In this document: piece after piece, positions 29,341 to 59,348 of the stretch
Position numbering within the stretch: position 1 is the stretch's first letter
Layout: each line of letters opens with the position of its first letter
Assembly: GCA_020137815.1 (NCBI GenBank)
Contig: CM035358.1
Span: 4,195,614-4,259,613, forward strand
From: Hormiphora californensis
Lineage: Eukaryota; Ctenophora; Tentaculata; Cydippida; Pleurobrachiidae
DNA: 64,000 nucleotides
Direction: 5' to 3'
Notes under the pieces: model-generated
The model's database searches: none
Seen by the model: only the letters and a program-made list of their open reading frames with translations
Told to the model about the DNA's origin: nothing
Program-made: the position numbers and the translations under genes

Positions 29341-29796
29341 CTACAGCCGTCGACCACGTCGTCCTCCCTTCCTCCTGGTGCTGTCAGTAGGGATGGGGGT
29401 TACATCCTCGATCCGGCCAATCTTCATTCCAGATCGGGCAAGAGCTCGCAGGGCATTCTGGGCACCGGGTCCGGGGGTCTTGGACTTGTTTCCACCAGTG
29501 GCCCTCAGTTTGATGTGCAGGGCAGAGATTTTCAGGGCTCGGCACCTCTCGGCGACATCCTGGGCGGCCAACATAGCAGCGTAGGGGGAGGACTCATCTC
29601 GGTCAGCCTTCACCTTCATTCCTCCGGTAACTCGGACAAGGGTTTCCTTGCCTGAAAGATCAGTGATGTGGACGAAGGTATCGTTGAATGAGGCGAAGAT
29701 GTGGGCAACTCCGAAAACCTCCTCTCCGTCCTTGACCTGGGGTCCGAGACTGATGTTAGTCTCCTCCTTCGCGACCTTTCCTTTTCGGGGTGCCAT
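29341..29796 (-). CDS. RPS14: 40S ribosomal protein S14 (uS11)
   Basis: A complete 151-residue frame, the usual animal length. It includes the uS11 core [14 protein letters not shown] and the decoding-site tail [19 protein letters not shown]. It is part of the small-subunit platform, next to the mRNA exit and E-site. The coding region has no intron. The leader has an acceptor-like CTTCCCCTTAG ending at 29808, 11 nt before the ATG, so the 5' UTR is probably spliced. Confidence 0.98.
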   Translation of the reverse strand: MAPRKGKVAKEETNISLGPQVKDGEEVFGVAHIFASFNDTFVHITDLSGKETLVRVTGGMKVKADRDESSPYAAMLAAQDVAERCRALKISALHIKLRATGGNKSKTPGPGAQNALRALARSGMKIGRIEDVTPIPTDSTRRKGGRRGRRL

Positions 29797-29810
29797 TGTT
29801 GCACGGACTA

Positions 29811-31387
29811 AGGGGAAGAGATAATTCGTTAATTAAGCGATTTATACATATTTTAACTGTGGCAGCCAGTCAAAAAGATAGGCCTGATAACTTATTTTAG
29901 AGTAGATTTATGGAAGGGAACCCCCAGCCCAGGCTCTACATTTTTTGTAAAGCTGCTGCTGGTTCAACGTTCTGGTATGAGACACGGACGTGGTTTGTAC
30001 ACTGCGTGGTTTGTACACTGCGGGCCTGTTACCCTTGCGTGGAAGAGCCACGGCCAAGGCCCAAGGGCTGAGGGCGGAAATTTCAAAATTTGGAACAGAA
30101 AAAAGAAGACCAAGTTTGTAAAAAAAGTTAGAAAAAGTTCGCGCGGCGTTGATTCGTCCAGCAATGCGGCAGCGCAGTAATTAAAATTAATCGCGCGTTA
30201 CATTTTGTTCGCGTAAAATTAAAAGTAAAAGGTCAGGTTGATTTTCTCATTTTCTTGTCTCAGAACTTTTTTAAACTCAAAACTCGAACCTTTGAAAAGC
30301 GCTGCCTTATCCCGTTGGAATGCGCTGCAGCCCCCTCATGCGCGCACCCCCGCAACGAGGGGACTGGAGGGAATGCCGCGCGCGCGTTTGGCCTGAGCCC
30401 GGCTGGGTCGAAAATAACTTTGCGAGCGAAAAAACGGCGGTGCTTATAACTTTGGCCCCTGAAGTCCGTTTGACTTGATTCTTTCACTAGCTGTTAGATC
30501 TGACAATTATCTACCTTGCTGTTTTTGAGAGGAGTTAATTGGACTTCAGGAGGCTGAGCAATAACCGTTCAAAGATTGGTTGTTTTCAAAAAGTGACGTC
30601 ACAGGTCCATGCAGGGACACTTTGTTTCAAATTTGAATTAAAATCTCGAATTTTTTTATTTTACCGCACTCGATTTTGCGGAGTTTGGTTCATATCTTCT
30701 GTTCCTGATAAGATAGAGACCTGCAACCGGTTGCATTTGAAAGCTGTTATCTTTCTCTTTCCAACGCTACCAAAACGATTTCTGTACCTTATCTGGAACC
30801 GGAGATATGATTGATTATGTATTCCCCCCTAGCGCGGTATTCCCTCCAGGCCCCTTATATTATATTATAAGGGGCCTGCAACGTATGCCAACTTATCCCG
30901 CGCTGCCAGCAACGTTTGCCAACTCGAACCTCGAAATTCAAGTTTCATAGGGATCCCTAAAAAAGTTCAGTATTTACACAGCGTTTCCACAGTCTTTACA
31001 CAGTCGTTACACCCAGAGCGCCCGCGCCGCTCTGGGTGTAAAGACTGCGTCTTTCGCACTCGATTTGCAGCGTTTTCGGAAAGTTTTTTCGCCGCAGCGC
31101 TCAATTTACTCAGTTGGGCAGCACACAATCCAATATTTTCTTAGAAAAAGCCGCAAAACGCAGCACGCGCCGCTCTGGGTGTAACGACTGTGTAAACGCT
31201 GTGTAAATACTGAACTTTAGGGATCCCTATAATTTGTTCCCTGAAGTCTGCTGTCTGAACACGCAACACAGTAATGCATCCCCTAACGGGTACTCACTGA
31301 GCGCTACTCAGTCTACGTTAGCACCCGGCTGCCATTTATCACATGCAATAATAACACTAATCGTAACAATTTTCATCTAGATTTTAG
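29811..31387. other. Intergenic between divergent RPS14 and docking-protein genes
   Basis: Contains GC-rich stretches around 30300-30410, a segment at 30700-30810 that resembles the interior of the 450-bp MITE (CCAACGCTACCAAAACG, GGAACCGGAGATAT), and the palindromic element at 30947-31230. A short palindrome, CCCCTTATATTATATTATAAGGGG, is near 30853. No gene is seen. Confidence 0.5.
30947..31230. mobile_element. Palindromic MITE with AGGGATCCCT ends
   Basis: About 284 bp. The ends ATAGGGATCCCTAAA and TTTAGGGATCCCTAT flank arms containing GTTCAGTATTTACACAGCG and its complement. CGCTCTGGGTGTAA occurs near the centre and again in the right half. No coding capacity. Confidence 0.75.
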
Positions 31388-31389
31388 GA

Positions 31390-49855
<18,466 letters not shown>

Positions 49856-51565
49856 TCATCTCCGAAAAATGATGATGGCTGGGTCTACCGGAGAAGAAGA
49901 CGACGTGTGCGGGTGGGGTTTCAAATCCGATTTATGGGAACGGAGCACCCTGTCCCCAGAAACTCCAGACTTGAGAGATAGAGAGAACTGTGATATGTGT
50001 GTTGTACTGATTGAACGATATAATGATCGCGTGTTCGAGAGATAGGTCTTCTTTGATTAAATCGCAGATTAAAATCCAGTTTGTTTGTTTGTTTGAAGAG
50101 TCATTGCGACTTATGATATCGTTTGAGTGTTTCGTTAAAATCTTTCGTTTAACAAAGTACAGCATCTTAAAGCAAGACGTGTCTCAGGCCCTTGCTTAGT
50201 GGTCAAACTAGCTTCTAGTTCTACGGATTTGACATAGTAAACTTGGATCACGATGTGAGAGAGAGATAGAGGTTAACGCGTTGTTGTGGTGATTAATATT
50301 TCCTTTAAGTGAGACCCGATATGAAGCTGAGCAACAATTTTGATTGAAATCCATAATTTGAGAGAGGTGTCATGATATATTGAAGAACACACACGCCACA
50401 CATCTTGTGTTTGTTGTTTGTATAATTCCAATTTGAGAGATGATCTTTACAACAAAATGCAGACGTGTTTCCCCTTGTACAGGGTTGCGGTTGTGGGAGT
50501 TATTGCAGCAGGCCGTGTTCGATATTTTACCTTCCTACACAGACGGGCGACATGAGCTAAGAGCTGCAGAGGTTGGTCTTGGTGTAGCGCGCGAGGTCTC
50601 CTTTCTGATGGAGCGCGCGCAAAGTGGACCGAGCAAGACATTCGATACCACGTGATTATATTTGATCATCGGCTCGGGCCGGAATATTTCCTGGATATGC
50701 GAAACGAGATGATGATTTTCTAAATCAACATAAATAGCAGACACTGATGTTTCTAGAAGGCAATGATGCTGCAACTAATGTGGTCTAGAAATTCAATACT
50801 CAATTTCATCATTGAATCTCATATTTTACATTTTGATAGTGAACATCTTTCATCTGAAAGGTCTGAGAATGTTCTAGATCGGTCCACTTCATTTGTTTAG
50901 CACAACATGAGCTAACTGAATAACTCTGACACTCTGTGACTGTCAAAGCCACCGGTCGGCGGTCAGTGACAGAAGCCACCAAAGAAACATACCTCCGACA
51001 TGCTCTAAGTCAGATTGTTTTTCTCTCTCTCAATTAGTGCAAGCACTACTTGCCAAGCAGAACACCGATACGAGGTTGTACCGGTAGGCCACACTAGTTC
51101 CCACGCAAAAACTTCCGCCTACTCGCGGGAGATGTGATACTAGAGTGTCTGTCTGTACAACCCCCATTGTTTCCCACCAGATTCATTTCACATTTCCCAC
51201 GACATGATATTGCATGTCAACTCCACCTCCACATCCTCTTGCTTTTGCTATCCAGCGCCGCCAGGCATTGACAATCTCACGGCGTGCCGGCCACGCGAGG
51301 TCGCCTGAGCGGGCGCTCAAAATTGTCTTGCAAATGCCGGACGGCGCTGGGTTGCATTAGCAGTTCGTTACCGCGCGCTCCGTCACATTCAAACGAACAA
51401 AGCGGGAGGCGATCTCAGCCCGGCCGCACACTTTCTAGAGAGGGGAGGGAGAGATAATCAGGAAGTACGTGGGCGGCCGTGCTGCTTCGATCAATGAACA
51501 ACAACGACAACATTTCTTTGTTTTCTCATAAATTAAAAGGACACAGTAAAAAGATTGATCCCGGA
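49856..51565. other. Intergenic between convergent docking-protein and RPS28 genes
   Basis: The first part is probably 3' UTR of the docking-protein gene. A hairpin-forming segment lies at 51252-51350. No other gene is recognised. Confidence 0.4.
51252..51350. repeat. Short inverted repeat
   Basis: CCAGCGCCGCCAGGCATT at the left and AATGCCGGACGGCGCTGG at the right flank about 60 bp of GC-rich sequence. Possibly a small MITE. Confidence 0.5.
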
Positions 51566-51878
51566 TCACCTCAGCCTTCGGGCTTCCCTCTCAGACTCAA
51601 GGAGGGTAAGGATGTCTCCCTCTCGGACGGGTCCCTTCACGTTCCTGATGATGCATCGCGTGTTGTCATCCAGAAATTCAACTTTCACCTGAACAAAGGG
51701 AGAGGGTGGTTAGAACACATCTCTAAATTAATAAGATCTGTTTCTATTGACGGGAAATCAAACGAAATCGAATTAATTAATTAATTAATTCGCAAATTAC
51801 CTGAGTACACTGTCCCTGAGATCCGGTTCGTCCAAGAATCTTGGTGACCTTAGCCAGCTTCTTCGCAGCCTCATCCAT
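51566..51878 (-). CDS. RPS28: 40S ribosomal protein S28 (eS28)
   Basis: Two exons, 51801-51878 and 51566-51688, give 66 residues (human 69). The sequence [19 protein letters not shown]...QCTQ joins to [20 protein letters not shown]...[11 protein letters not shown]. It is a small OB-fold protein at the mRNA exit of the 40S subunit. The intron falls right after QCTQ. An acceptor-like GTTACTAG ends 12 nt upstream of the ATG. The frame is too short and split to show as one long frame, but its identity is certain. Confidence 0.97.
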
Positions 51879-52319
51879 GACTTACACGAGCTAGTAACAA
51901 GGGGTAGTGTAAGCTTTGGTGTTTGGGGTCAAGGGTGAGTTTGGTTTGGTTTGGGGTGAGGGGAGTTCTTTCGATAAAATTCTCGGACAGGGTCCGGTGA
52001 GTTTGGGAGAGGGATGATATTCCTTTGGTTTGGTCACTTTGGGAGATGGGTTTTGGGACACATTGAAGGAAACATCGCTACTTCGAAATTTTAAATCGGT
52101 CATATGATGAATAAAAATGTATTGAAAATAAGTTAAAAATAGACCAAGTCATATGTCATATATTATACTTTATTTACACAGTTAAAAACTTGGTGTTTAC
52201 ATTTACCAGGAACCGACCGAAACAAGTAAATAACCAATCAGAACTCGTTATTTAGGTCACGTGACTGGTTATCAGCCAATCAGCGACCAGTATTTCCTGA
52301 TTCGGTCGGTTCCTGACAT
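51879..52319. other. Intergenic between RPS28 and UHRF1
   Basis: Carries the RPS28 leader and the MITE at 52207-52314. Nothing else is recognised. Confidence 0.4.
52207..52314. mobile_element. Palindromic MITE with CACGTG core, copy 6
   Basis: A complete copy (CAGGAACCGACCGA to TCGGTCGGTTCCTG), ending 6 bp before the UHRF1 stop codon, so it probably lies in the UHRF1 3' UTR. Confidence 0.85.
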
Positions 52320-54521
52320 TTACCTACCAACAGTATATGTCGGGAAAACCTCCACCAACACACTCTGTAACCCCTTATTAACCTCCATCCTAAAGTCCCG
52401 ACCCAAATCAAACCTACAACACGGACAAGTGTAAACCTCCGCCTTGAAACTTCTCCTCAAACAACCCTGACAGAGATTGTGGAAGCAGGGAGTTGTGACG
52501 GGTTGGTAAACTAGTTCCGTGCAGATGATACACGTGAAGGTTTCCGTTGTGGTGGAATGAAATTCAGAGGAGGGATGAGAGAGGATGTCAGTCCAGAGTT
52601 TGGAGTTGGAGGTGTCCGCTTTGATGAGTTCCCTCACTTTCTCACTAATAAATACCTCCTCGTGTAGTTGTGTGGCTGGTTTCTTGTTAGATGGTTTGAG
52701 GTGTCCCCCTCCACTTTCTCTTTTCCTCTTTTTACTCCCTCCATTCTCCTTGTTCTCTCCACCAGGCAGGAAGCCCTCGGGATAAATCATTTTGAGACCG
52801 AGTTCCTTGCTCCGTTTCTTGCCTTCGGGGGTCCACGGTGCTGGTTCGGGATCATCTCGCCTCAGAAAGTATCTCCAAACCAAGAAACCACTTTTCCCCT
52901 CTTCTGGCCAGTACTTTACCAGCTTGTATGTTCCATCATACCTGTACCCCTCACTAGGGGCGTATTTAGAGTGTTTGGCAAGTTTAGCGCTCCGAACGAC
53001 ACGGATAGGACGTCCCTCAGTCCAATCCTCTGCCTCTCCTCCCTCCTTACTCAGTTTGGTAGCACAACTCCTCGCCAGAGCTAGATTCATCTTTGTCAGC
53101 TTCTGATCACTACTCTGCCCCGCGGATCGCTTGTTCCCACTCAGATCCCTACCCCCAGATCCGGTATAATAAAACTCCTCCCCTAGATCCTGATCGTCCT
53201 CATATCCCCCGGATAGGACAATCGAGTAAGCAGCATCGTTCTCCCGACCATGAATCCCCGCCACATGGAGTCTGTGGATCCCAACCTCAGAAACCTGGAG
53301 TCTATACCACCAGAGTGATCCAACTGGTATACCTGGAATAGGGCCGCTGTGGGTATGGGGCACAATACTGCAGATCTTGTTGAGACCCTGACACGACATG
53401 CCCTTACCCCAGTCCCGTTTAGAAACTGTACCCTTGGTTTTTTTCCGCTTTTTCAGGCCCTCCCCCGCTCGAACTATCTCTGTTTCATCGTTTTTACATC
53501 CTGGACAATACCACTCGTCAGTATCAGGGATTTTCTCCAAAGGTGGGTCAAGACAGTAGATGTGGTATGCTGCGTTACACTCATCGCAAAGGATTTGTTT
53601 GTCAGGATGTTCCTTACCCCCGCACACATAACATCCACATTCCTTACATTTCTTCCTCGTGTTGTCATGACAATGGGCGCATTGTGGAGCTGATTGTCGC
53701 TTAGCAACGGCGGGTGTCTTCAGTTTCTTCTCCGGTCTGCTTTCCCGGCTTTCAATCCGGTAGATGTCATCAAGGAAGGATAGTTTAGCTGAAACAACGC
53801 CCGTTCCTGAAGTTACATCAGCTGTGACGTCACTTATGACGTCATTGCTCTTCGTTACCATGGTAACCACGGCATCATACCAAAAACCTCGTTCACCGGG
53901 ATCGTCAAAGTTGTGGTTTACCATACACTTCACACCGGCCACCAGATCACATTTCGGGATGATATGTTGCGCTCTGGGTCTGATATCGAACTTGGTGACG
54001 GTCAGATTATCTCCATCTTCATACCCATCTAGAGAAACTGTGTAAAGTGGTTCGGTAAGAGATACTTGTGATGTAAAACACCTCTTTACAACTCCCTCAA
54101 ACCAAGCACCAGTCTCAGTTTCACACACATCAACTTCCTCCCCTACCAGATATATCCCATCAACATCACTCTCCACTGAACCACTCTCAGTTTTACCACT
54201 TTTCTCCTCATTTTTACCACTTTTATCCTCATTTTTACCACTTTTCTCCTTGCTAGTTTTAGTAGTTTCACTCTCCCCCTCCTCCTCTGTAACAGCAGGA
54301 CTTATCATCAACTGCAGGATATCATTCACACCTACACCATACTCGAAGAGGGTGTGTTTATCAACCAGCTGTTTTCCCCGGTAAAATAGCCGGGTCCGTG
54401 CCGCAGGGATATCCCATCGTTCTGAGATCTTGCCACGGATCACCTTGATCTTAGTCTGCTTGCTCAGCCCATCGAAGCGCTCTGTCCTGTCACCGGTAAA
54501 CGTTCTCACGCTGATCCACAT
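52320..54521 (-). CDS. UHRF1: E3 ubiquitin ligase UHRF1 homologue, intronless
   Basis: A single 733-residue frame carries all five UHRF1 domains in order. These are: a ubiquitin-like domain (1-75, RLFYRGKQLVDKHTLFEYGV); a tandem Tudor region (about 123-270, GAWFEGVVKR...FWYDAVV); a PHD finger (ILCDECNAAYHIYCLDPPLE); an SRA domain (GPIPGIPVGSLWWYRLQVSE, with the NKR finger GNKRSAGQSSDQKL and GRENDAAYS); and a C-terminal C3HC4 RING (CIICTELV...CFHNLCQGC...CPCC). UHRF1 reads hemimethylated CpG and H3K9me marks and ubiquitinates histone H3 to recruit DNMT1, so this genome probably keeps CpG methylation. A Lys-rich linker with KSGKNE repeats follows the ubiquitin-like domain. Vertebrate UHRF1 genes have many introns; here there are none. 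Three TTTATGAAGGAGCA repeats sit just upstream of the ATG. Confidence 0.95.
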   Translation of the reverse strand: MWISVRTFTGDRTERFDGLSKQTKIKVIRGKISERWDIPAARTRLFYRGKQLVDKHTLFEYGVGVNDILQLMISPAVTEEEGESETTKTSKEKSGKNEDKSGKNEEKSGKTESGSVESDVDGIYLVGEEVDVCETETGAWFEGVVKRCFTSQVSLTEPLYTVSLDGYEDGDNLTVTKFDIRPRAQHIIPKCDLVAGVKCMVNHNFDDPGERGFWYDAVVTMVTKSNDVISDVTADVTSGTGVVSAKLSFLDDIYRIESRESRPEKKLKTPAVAKRQSAPQCAHCHDNTRKKCKECGCYVCGGKEHPDKQILCDECNAAYHIYCLDPPLEKIPDTDEWYCPGCKNDETEIVRAGEGLKKRKKTKGTVSKRDWGKGMSCQGLNKICSIVPHTHSGPIPGIPVGSLWWYRLQVSEVGIHRLHVAGIHGRENDAAYSIVLSGGYEDDQDLGEEFYYTGSGGRDLSGNKRSAGQSSDQKLTKMNLALARSCATKLSKEGGEAEDWTEGRPIRVVRSAKLAKHSKYAPSEGYRYDGTYKLVKYWPEEGKSGFLVWRYFLRRDDPEPAPWTPEGKKRSKELGLKMIYPEGFLPGGENKENGGSKKRKRESGGGHLKPSNKKPATQLHEEVFISEKVRELIKADTSNSKLWTDILSHPSSEFHSTTTETFTCIICTELVYQPVTTPCFHNLCQGCLRRSFKAEVYTCPCCRFDLGRDFRMEVNKGLQSVLVEVFPTYTVGR

Positions 54522-54529
54522 TGGAGATA

Positions 54530-54589
54530 TTTATGAAGGAGCACGGATGTGTTTATGAAGGAGCACGGATATGTTTATGAAGGAGCAGC
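54530..54589. repeat. Three copies of TTTATGAAGGAGCA upstream of UHRF1
   Basis: Copies begin near 54530, 54552 and 54574, directly 5' of the UHRF1 start codon on the minus strand. Confidence 0.75.
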
Positions 54590-55010
54590 AAGTGCCATTG
54601 GCGGAGAGGAGCTGGAACGAGCTACATCAAGGGAGAGAAAGCATGGTTAGAGGCTGAAAATAGATCAGAGAATGGAATGTATACAGCGTGACTTTATGCG
54701 TGTGCATATTAATCAGACCAAATAAAGGAACTTTGGAATTGGGGGTCAGGTCGAGGTAGGAGGACATTATTTACAAACACAGGGAGTGGTTTTTTATAAG
54801 AGAATAAATTAACAGACACGCACAATCAAGATATAATTTATAAAAAATCACAAATCACAGATACTTTATCACAACGGTAAAACAGCCCTTTTTTATCTCT
54901 TTTAACACATACACAGATCACAAAACAAATACCGGGTGCCCCAAACTAAACTTGTAATGTCTATTAAATTCGGAACACCCTGTAAAAAACAACACACCAC
55001 TTACCCATCA
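54590..55010. other. Intergenic between UHRF1 and ELP3
   Basis: AT-rich; no gene or repeat recognised. Confidence 0.4.
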
Positions 55011-56598
55011 TCAGGTGAACCATTTGCTCATGTAAGGTCCATCCAGCTCATACCCCAACTTCCTGTAATAGTTCCTTGTTCCCACCCCACTAATAACAGC
55101 TAACTTCCCACTGCCATGTTCCTCTCTCGCTATCCTCTCTGCCTCCTCCATCAACAAAGTCCCGAATCCCTGGTGTTGGAATTTCCTCGGATCCCGCCCG
55201 CTCACGGGAACAACACTCCCGTAAACATGGAGTTCCCGGACTACTGAGGTTCCCGGGGGTAGTTCAGGTCGGAATCCTGCTTCCGAGACTTGTCGGAGTC
55301 GGAGGAGACCAATCAGAATGTCTTGTTCGGCATCTTCGTAGGATAGGAAGGTTTCCCAGCCTCCGTTTGCAGTGTAATCTCGTCTGATCAACTCAACCTG
55401 GGTTGTTTAGAATGAGACGAGGTGGAGTGGAATTATTCAGAAGAACTCAATTAACATAATCGTTTAAAAGTTTGTTAAATATCGTTTCTCTCTCTCTCTC
55501 ACCTGGTAAGGCCTGATTTTATGATGAATCTCCTGGATTCCCACCTCCCTAGTCCTCACATCCCGACAAGTCGTCCCCAATTCCTTCATCCTCGCTAGGG
55601 CCAGTTCCCTCAGGTTCCCATGCTCTACCCCCGAACTGACAAGTGGCATTGGAATATCTCTCTGAACCCGGTACACTCGCGTCCAGGGTGGGACGAGAGC
55701 TAAAATCCGGGCCACAAGATCAATTAGAAGGTGAGGCGGGTAACTCCTGTAACGGCCAGTCTTCCACAATTCGTAAAGTCCTGTACCGCGGATTACAAGA
55801 GTTGGGTAGATTTTCAAGCCATCCGGGCGAAATAGGGGGTTCTCGAATATCTCCCTGAATTGTTCGATGTCCCGTTCAAATCCAACATTGGGGAGATCGG
55901 GCATCATGTGGGTTACGACCTTGAAACCAGCATCCTTGGAGAGGTGAAATGATTCACAGCTTGCACGTGCTGTATGACCTGGTGGGGATAGATTATCAAT
56001 ACTCTGTTGGGAAGGATTTGATATGATCAACCACGAAAGAAAATTATGATATTTTTGTCATCTGTTCCGGGTAACCCCTGTTTCTAAATTTTGCCGACCT
56101 ACACTGATAACTGTATGATATATTTCACAGATGACCGATCTAAGAACTCAATGCCAGGGAGAATATAATTTACCTCGGTTAGTATCCCGAGCAACATCTT
56201 CATACACACTCTGTACGCCTATCTCTAACCGTGTACACCCGTACCCCAGCATAGCTGACAGGTGCTTCTTCAGACAATAATCTGGTCGTGTCTCTATCGT
56301 AATACCTAAAGGTGTGGTTTGTGGATTAGGATGAGATTAAAATTCTAACTGAGATGAGACGAAAATATGATATTTTCGTGCAGATATGTTTTAAATCTCT
56401 GCACTGAGCTTTTTTTAAAAAAGAAGAAGAAAAAAAAAGCAGATATGCACTGAGCTTTTCAGCGCTGTTTAATTAGATATATCTGTAACACCTACCAATG
56501 CATTTGGTGTTGCTCTTCTCAGAGAACCGAACCGCTTCATCAACACTGCTACTGGTGTGGCCACTCAATGCATCGTGTAGATTCCTGAATGAATAGGG

Positions 56599-56644
<46 letters not shown>

Positions 56645-57571
56645 GATGTGGAGGAAATTATAATTTAGATCGTCTTCTGACATTCCACCTAGCTAATATA
56701 ACGGGGAAAGAGGGGGATGGAATGACACATATTTAGGTGCCGGCACGTCAGGGAAGGATCGCATTCATCTGTCTCTCACCTAATGAAGTAGTCCCTGTAG
56801 TTCTCAGGCAAGCTCATGAAGGTCCCTCCCATTACAATGAACTCCACCTTATCAACACTGTGCCCCAATTGCCGGAGTTGTTCAACCCGGTGCCGGGTTT
56901 GCAGGTACGGGTTGTACCGGGCACGAATAGCACGCATCGAGGTAGGCTCATACCTTGGGAGAGGGATGGGGTTTAGAATATAGGTGAGATTGGGGTTATA
57001 ACACTGTGTAGACGTAGTTAACCAGACGCAACGATTGACCCAGAAATTGTATCATTCTAGACGACGCGGGAGGTATCATGAGCGAGTATAATTCATTCAC
57101 TCACTAGACACTTTGTTCACTCACTTTATACTAATTTACTACTTATTACCAACTGAGTACTATTTACTAACCAACTCACCCCGTGTAAGACTGAGTACTA
57201 TACTCAAAATCCGAGTCCGGACCACCGGGACAGTAAACACAGATGTTCCCGGTAAAGGTAATATGTGGACACCTGTGAGGCTTACACATCACCGCGACAA
57301 CTGCAATCCCACTGGCAGTCCTCACTGGTTTGGCTTTTAACTTGGGGAGGAGGATTTTCCGGTATTCGGGTGGAACAGCCGAGATAATATCCACCAGTCG
57401 AGGTTGCGAGGGGCAGCCATGTTTTGATGCTATCCGGGTTTTCAGCTTGTTCAGGTTTACATCACGTTTTGATTTGTGTGCTGCGATGAGCTCTTTTATG
57501 ATATCGGAGACTGTTAGGAGGAGAAGCTCCTGAGGGGATAGGGTGGGTGCATGCCGCTTCTGTTTTACCAT
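55011..57571 (-). CDS. ELP3: Elongator acetyltransferase subunit ELP3
   Basis: Six exons: 57180-57571, 56780-56953, 56496-56584, 56174-56305, 55503-55978 and 55011-55397. They sum to 1650 nt, 549 residues (human 547). The N-terminal radical-SAM half carries the iron-sulphur motif CKPHRCP...[27 protein letters not shown], split into pieces here at the first intron (after SYTG). Further blocks are [25 protein letters not shown] and [13 protein letters not shown]. The C-terminal GNAT half has [16 protein letters not shown] (acetyl-CoA loop) and [23 protein letters not shown]3 is the catalytic core of Elongator and adds cm5 groups to wobble U34 of tRNAs. No key residue is missing. An acceptor-like CTACAG lies about 25 nt upstream of the ATG. 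Confidence 0.97.
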
Positions 57572-59348
57572 GGTGGGATGAAGTTACATCAGGGCTGTAG
57601 AGGGAGATAGTATGTTAGTTTTACCATGTTAGAGGGAGATATAATGCTAGTTTTATCATGTTCACTGGTCATGATGTTAGAATTACCCGGGAAAGAGTTT
57701 TTGAGGAATGAAGGGTTTTTGTAGAGGCACTGATACACACCCAGATTTTGAATAAAATGAAAACACGTTATATTTTGGGGTTTTTCGAGCAATATTTTTC
57801 ATCGTTTTTCGGGCACACACACACAGTAACTGAAGGTAGCACGAATATAACACATCAAACATCTCCCTCTCTCTCTCTCCAAGCTGTTGTCGAAAAGATC
57901 TCAAAACTCACACGTCAATGTTGGAAAGGTTTCTCAAAATAGAAAAAAAGGTATCGTGCCGATGGAAAAGTTGTAAGAGTCGGTACAAAGAGGCATGTGT
58001 TAGCCGGCACTAGACAGCTTCTCAGCATCGGTATCACGTTAAAATCAGGCACAATGGAAATGACACAAGGCTGTGATACACGTGAGGATCTCATCATCGA
58101 GAAACACATATACAATCAGCTCCGATGGTATATAAATGTGACATTTCCAGTGTACCCAGGTCTAGGTTTGGGGACACGAATGTCTACGAAAGGTAGCGAT
58201 GTGTGTTGTCTCCCAGACCCGATAAAGTCCAATCCCAACTGCATCACATGGTACCCCGGCACAAGGATGACTCTCAACGACCTGTTACAGAATGAATGAG
58301 AGCTCCCGAAAACGAGGCACACACACTTCGGCAATCATCACGTGCAATGGCACTGTTGCAAAATGTGTGTGTCCACCCCCAGCAAACACAAGTGGACTTG
58401 TCTGACGGATGGAGTACCATGTGATATAACGCAATTGGAAACAAGTTACCCAGGGGGGTTTAGCTGCCATTTGTAATGGGTATATATCGGAGGGGGGTTT
58501 GGTGAAAGGGGGACCTGACATGCCCGCGGGATTTACGTGGTGACTACTACCAAGGAACTGGGAATCAAAACGGGAAAATCTACCGAGCAGGCATGGCATC
58601 CTTACACTATATCCCGGGCAACTTGTGAGTACGGGCAGGGATTTGGTGTGACATGGAACGACCCGATGATGGCTAGAGTGAGCCCTTATCTGTAATGGAA
58701 CCGGGGGAAGCGCACTGAGTGACACAATCAACACCATATATGGATATCACGTGACACACAACACCATATATGGGCATCACGTGGGACTCAGTGGTGGTCC
58801 ATAAAAGTCGTTCCACCCCAACCTTTCTATTTTTAGTAAAACTCGCGGGTGTTGGTGGACGTGTGAGTGAGAGGAGTTTGAGGGAGTTGATGGACAAGAA
58901 ATATGTATCAAGAAAAAAAAGGGGGGATGGGGGTCATATATACTTATTTTAACGCACATACACAGACATCGATCGAACACATGTTATGGTAGATATGGTT
59001 TTGTCATAGTGTTGCGAAAAAAGGGGTATAGAGATAAAAATTATACTGTCATATTTTTGAAAGGGGTTTATAAATTTAAATTTAAATAAATAAAAGAGGA
59101 CAGTAAATATACGATATAATAATATAGAGAGTAATATAACTAGAACAACACGCATAAAACAAGCTGATTAGAGGGGGATTACCACATTGAAGTGAGAGCA
59201 GCTTCCACAAACTATTGAGTAGTCAGATAGTAGCTACATAACCAAAGCTCAACTAGTGCTCCTTTATAATGTATCACACACTGTCCGCTTTGTTCACCAC
59301 TCTCCCTCCTCGCAGTGTCTCCCTCCAATACCATCAAGTCTCAAGGAT
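57572..59348. other. Intergenic between ELP3 and cyclophilin
   Basis: Open frames at about 57997-58299 (+) and 58285-58737 (-) show no recognisable domain. A short direct repeat, ACAACACCATATATGG followed by ATCACGTG, occurs near 58730 and 58757. Confidence 0.4.

Noticed and set aside
57997-58299. 100-residue open frame between ELP3 and cyclophilin
   Set aside because: No recognisable domain, no splice or context support; left as unassigned intergenic.
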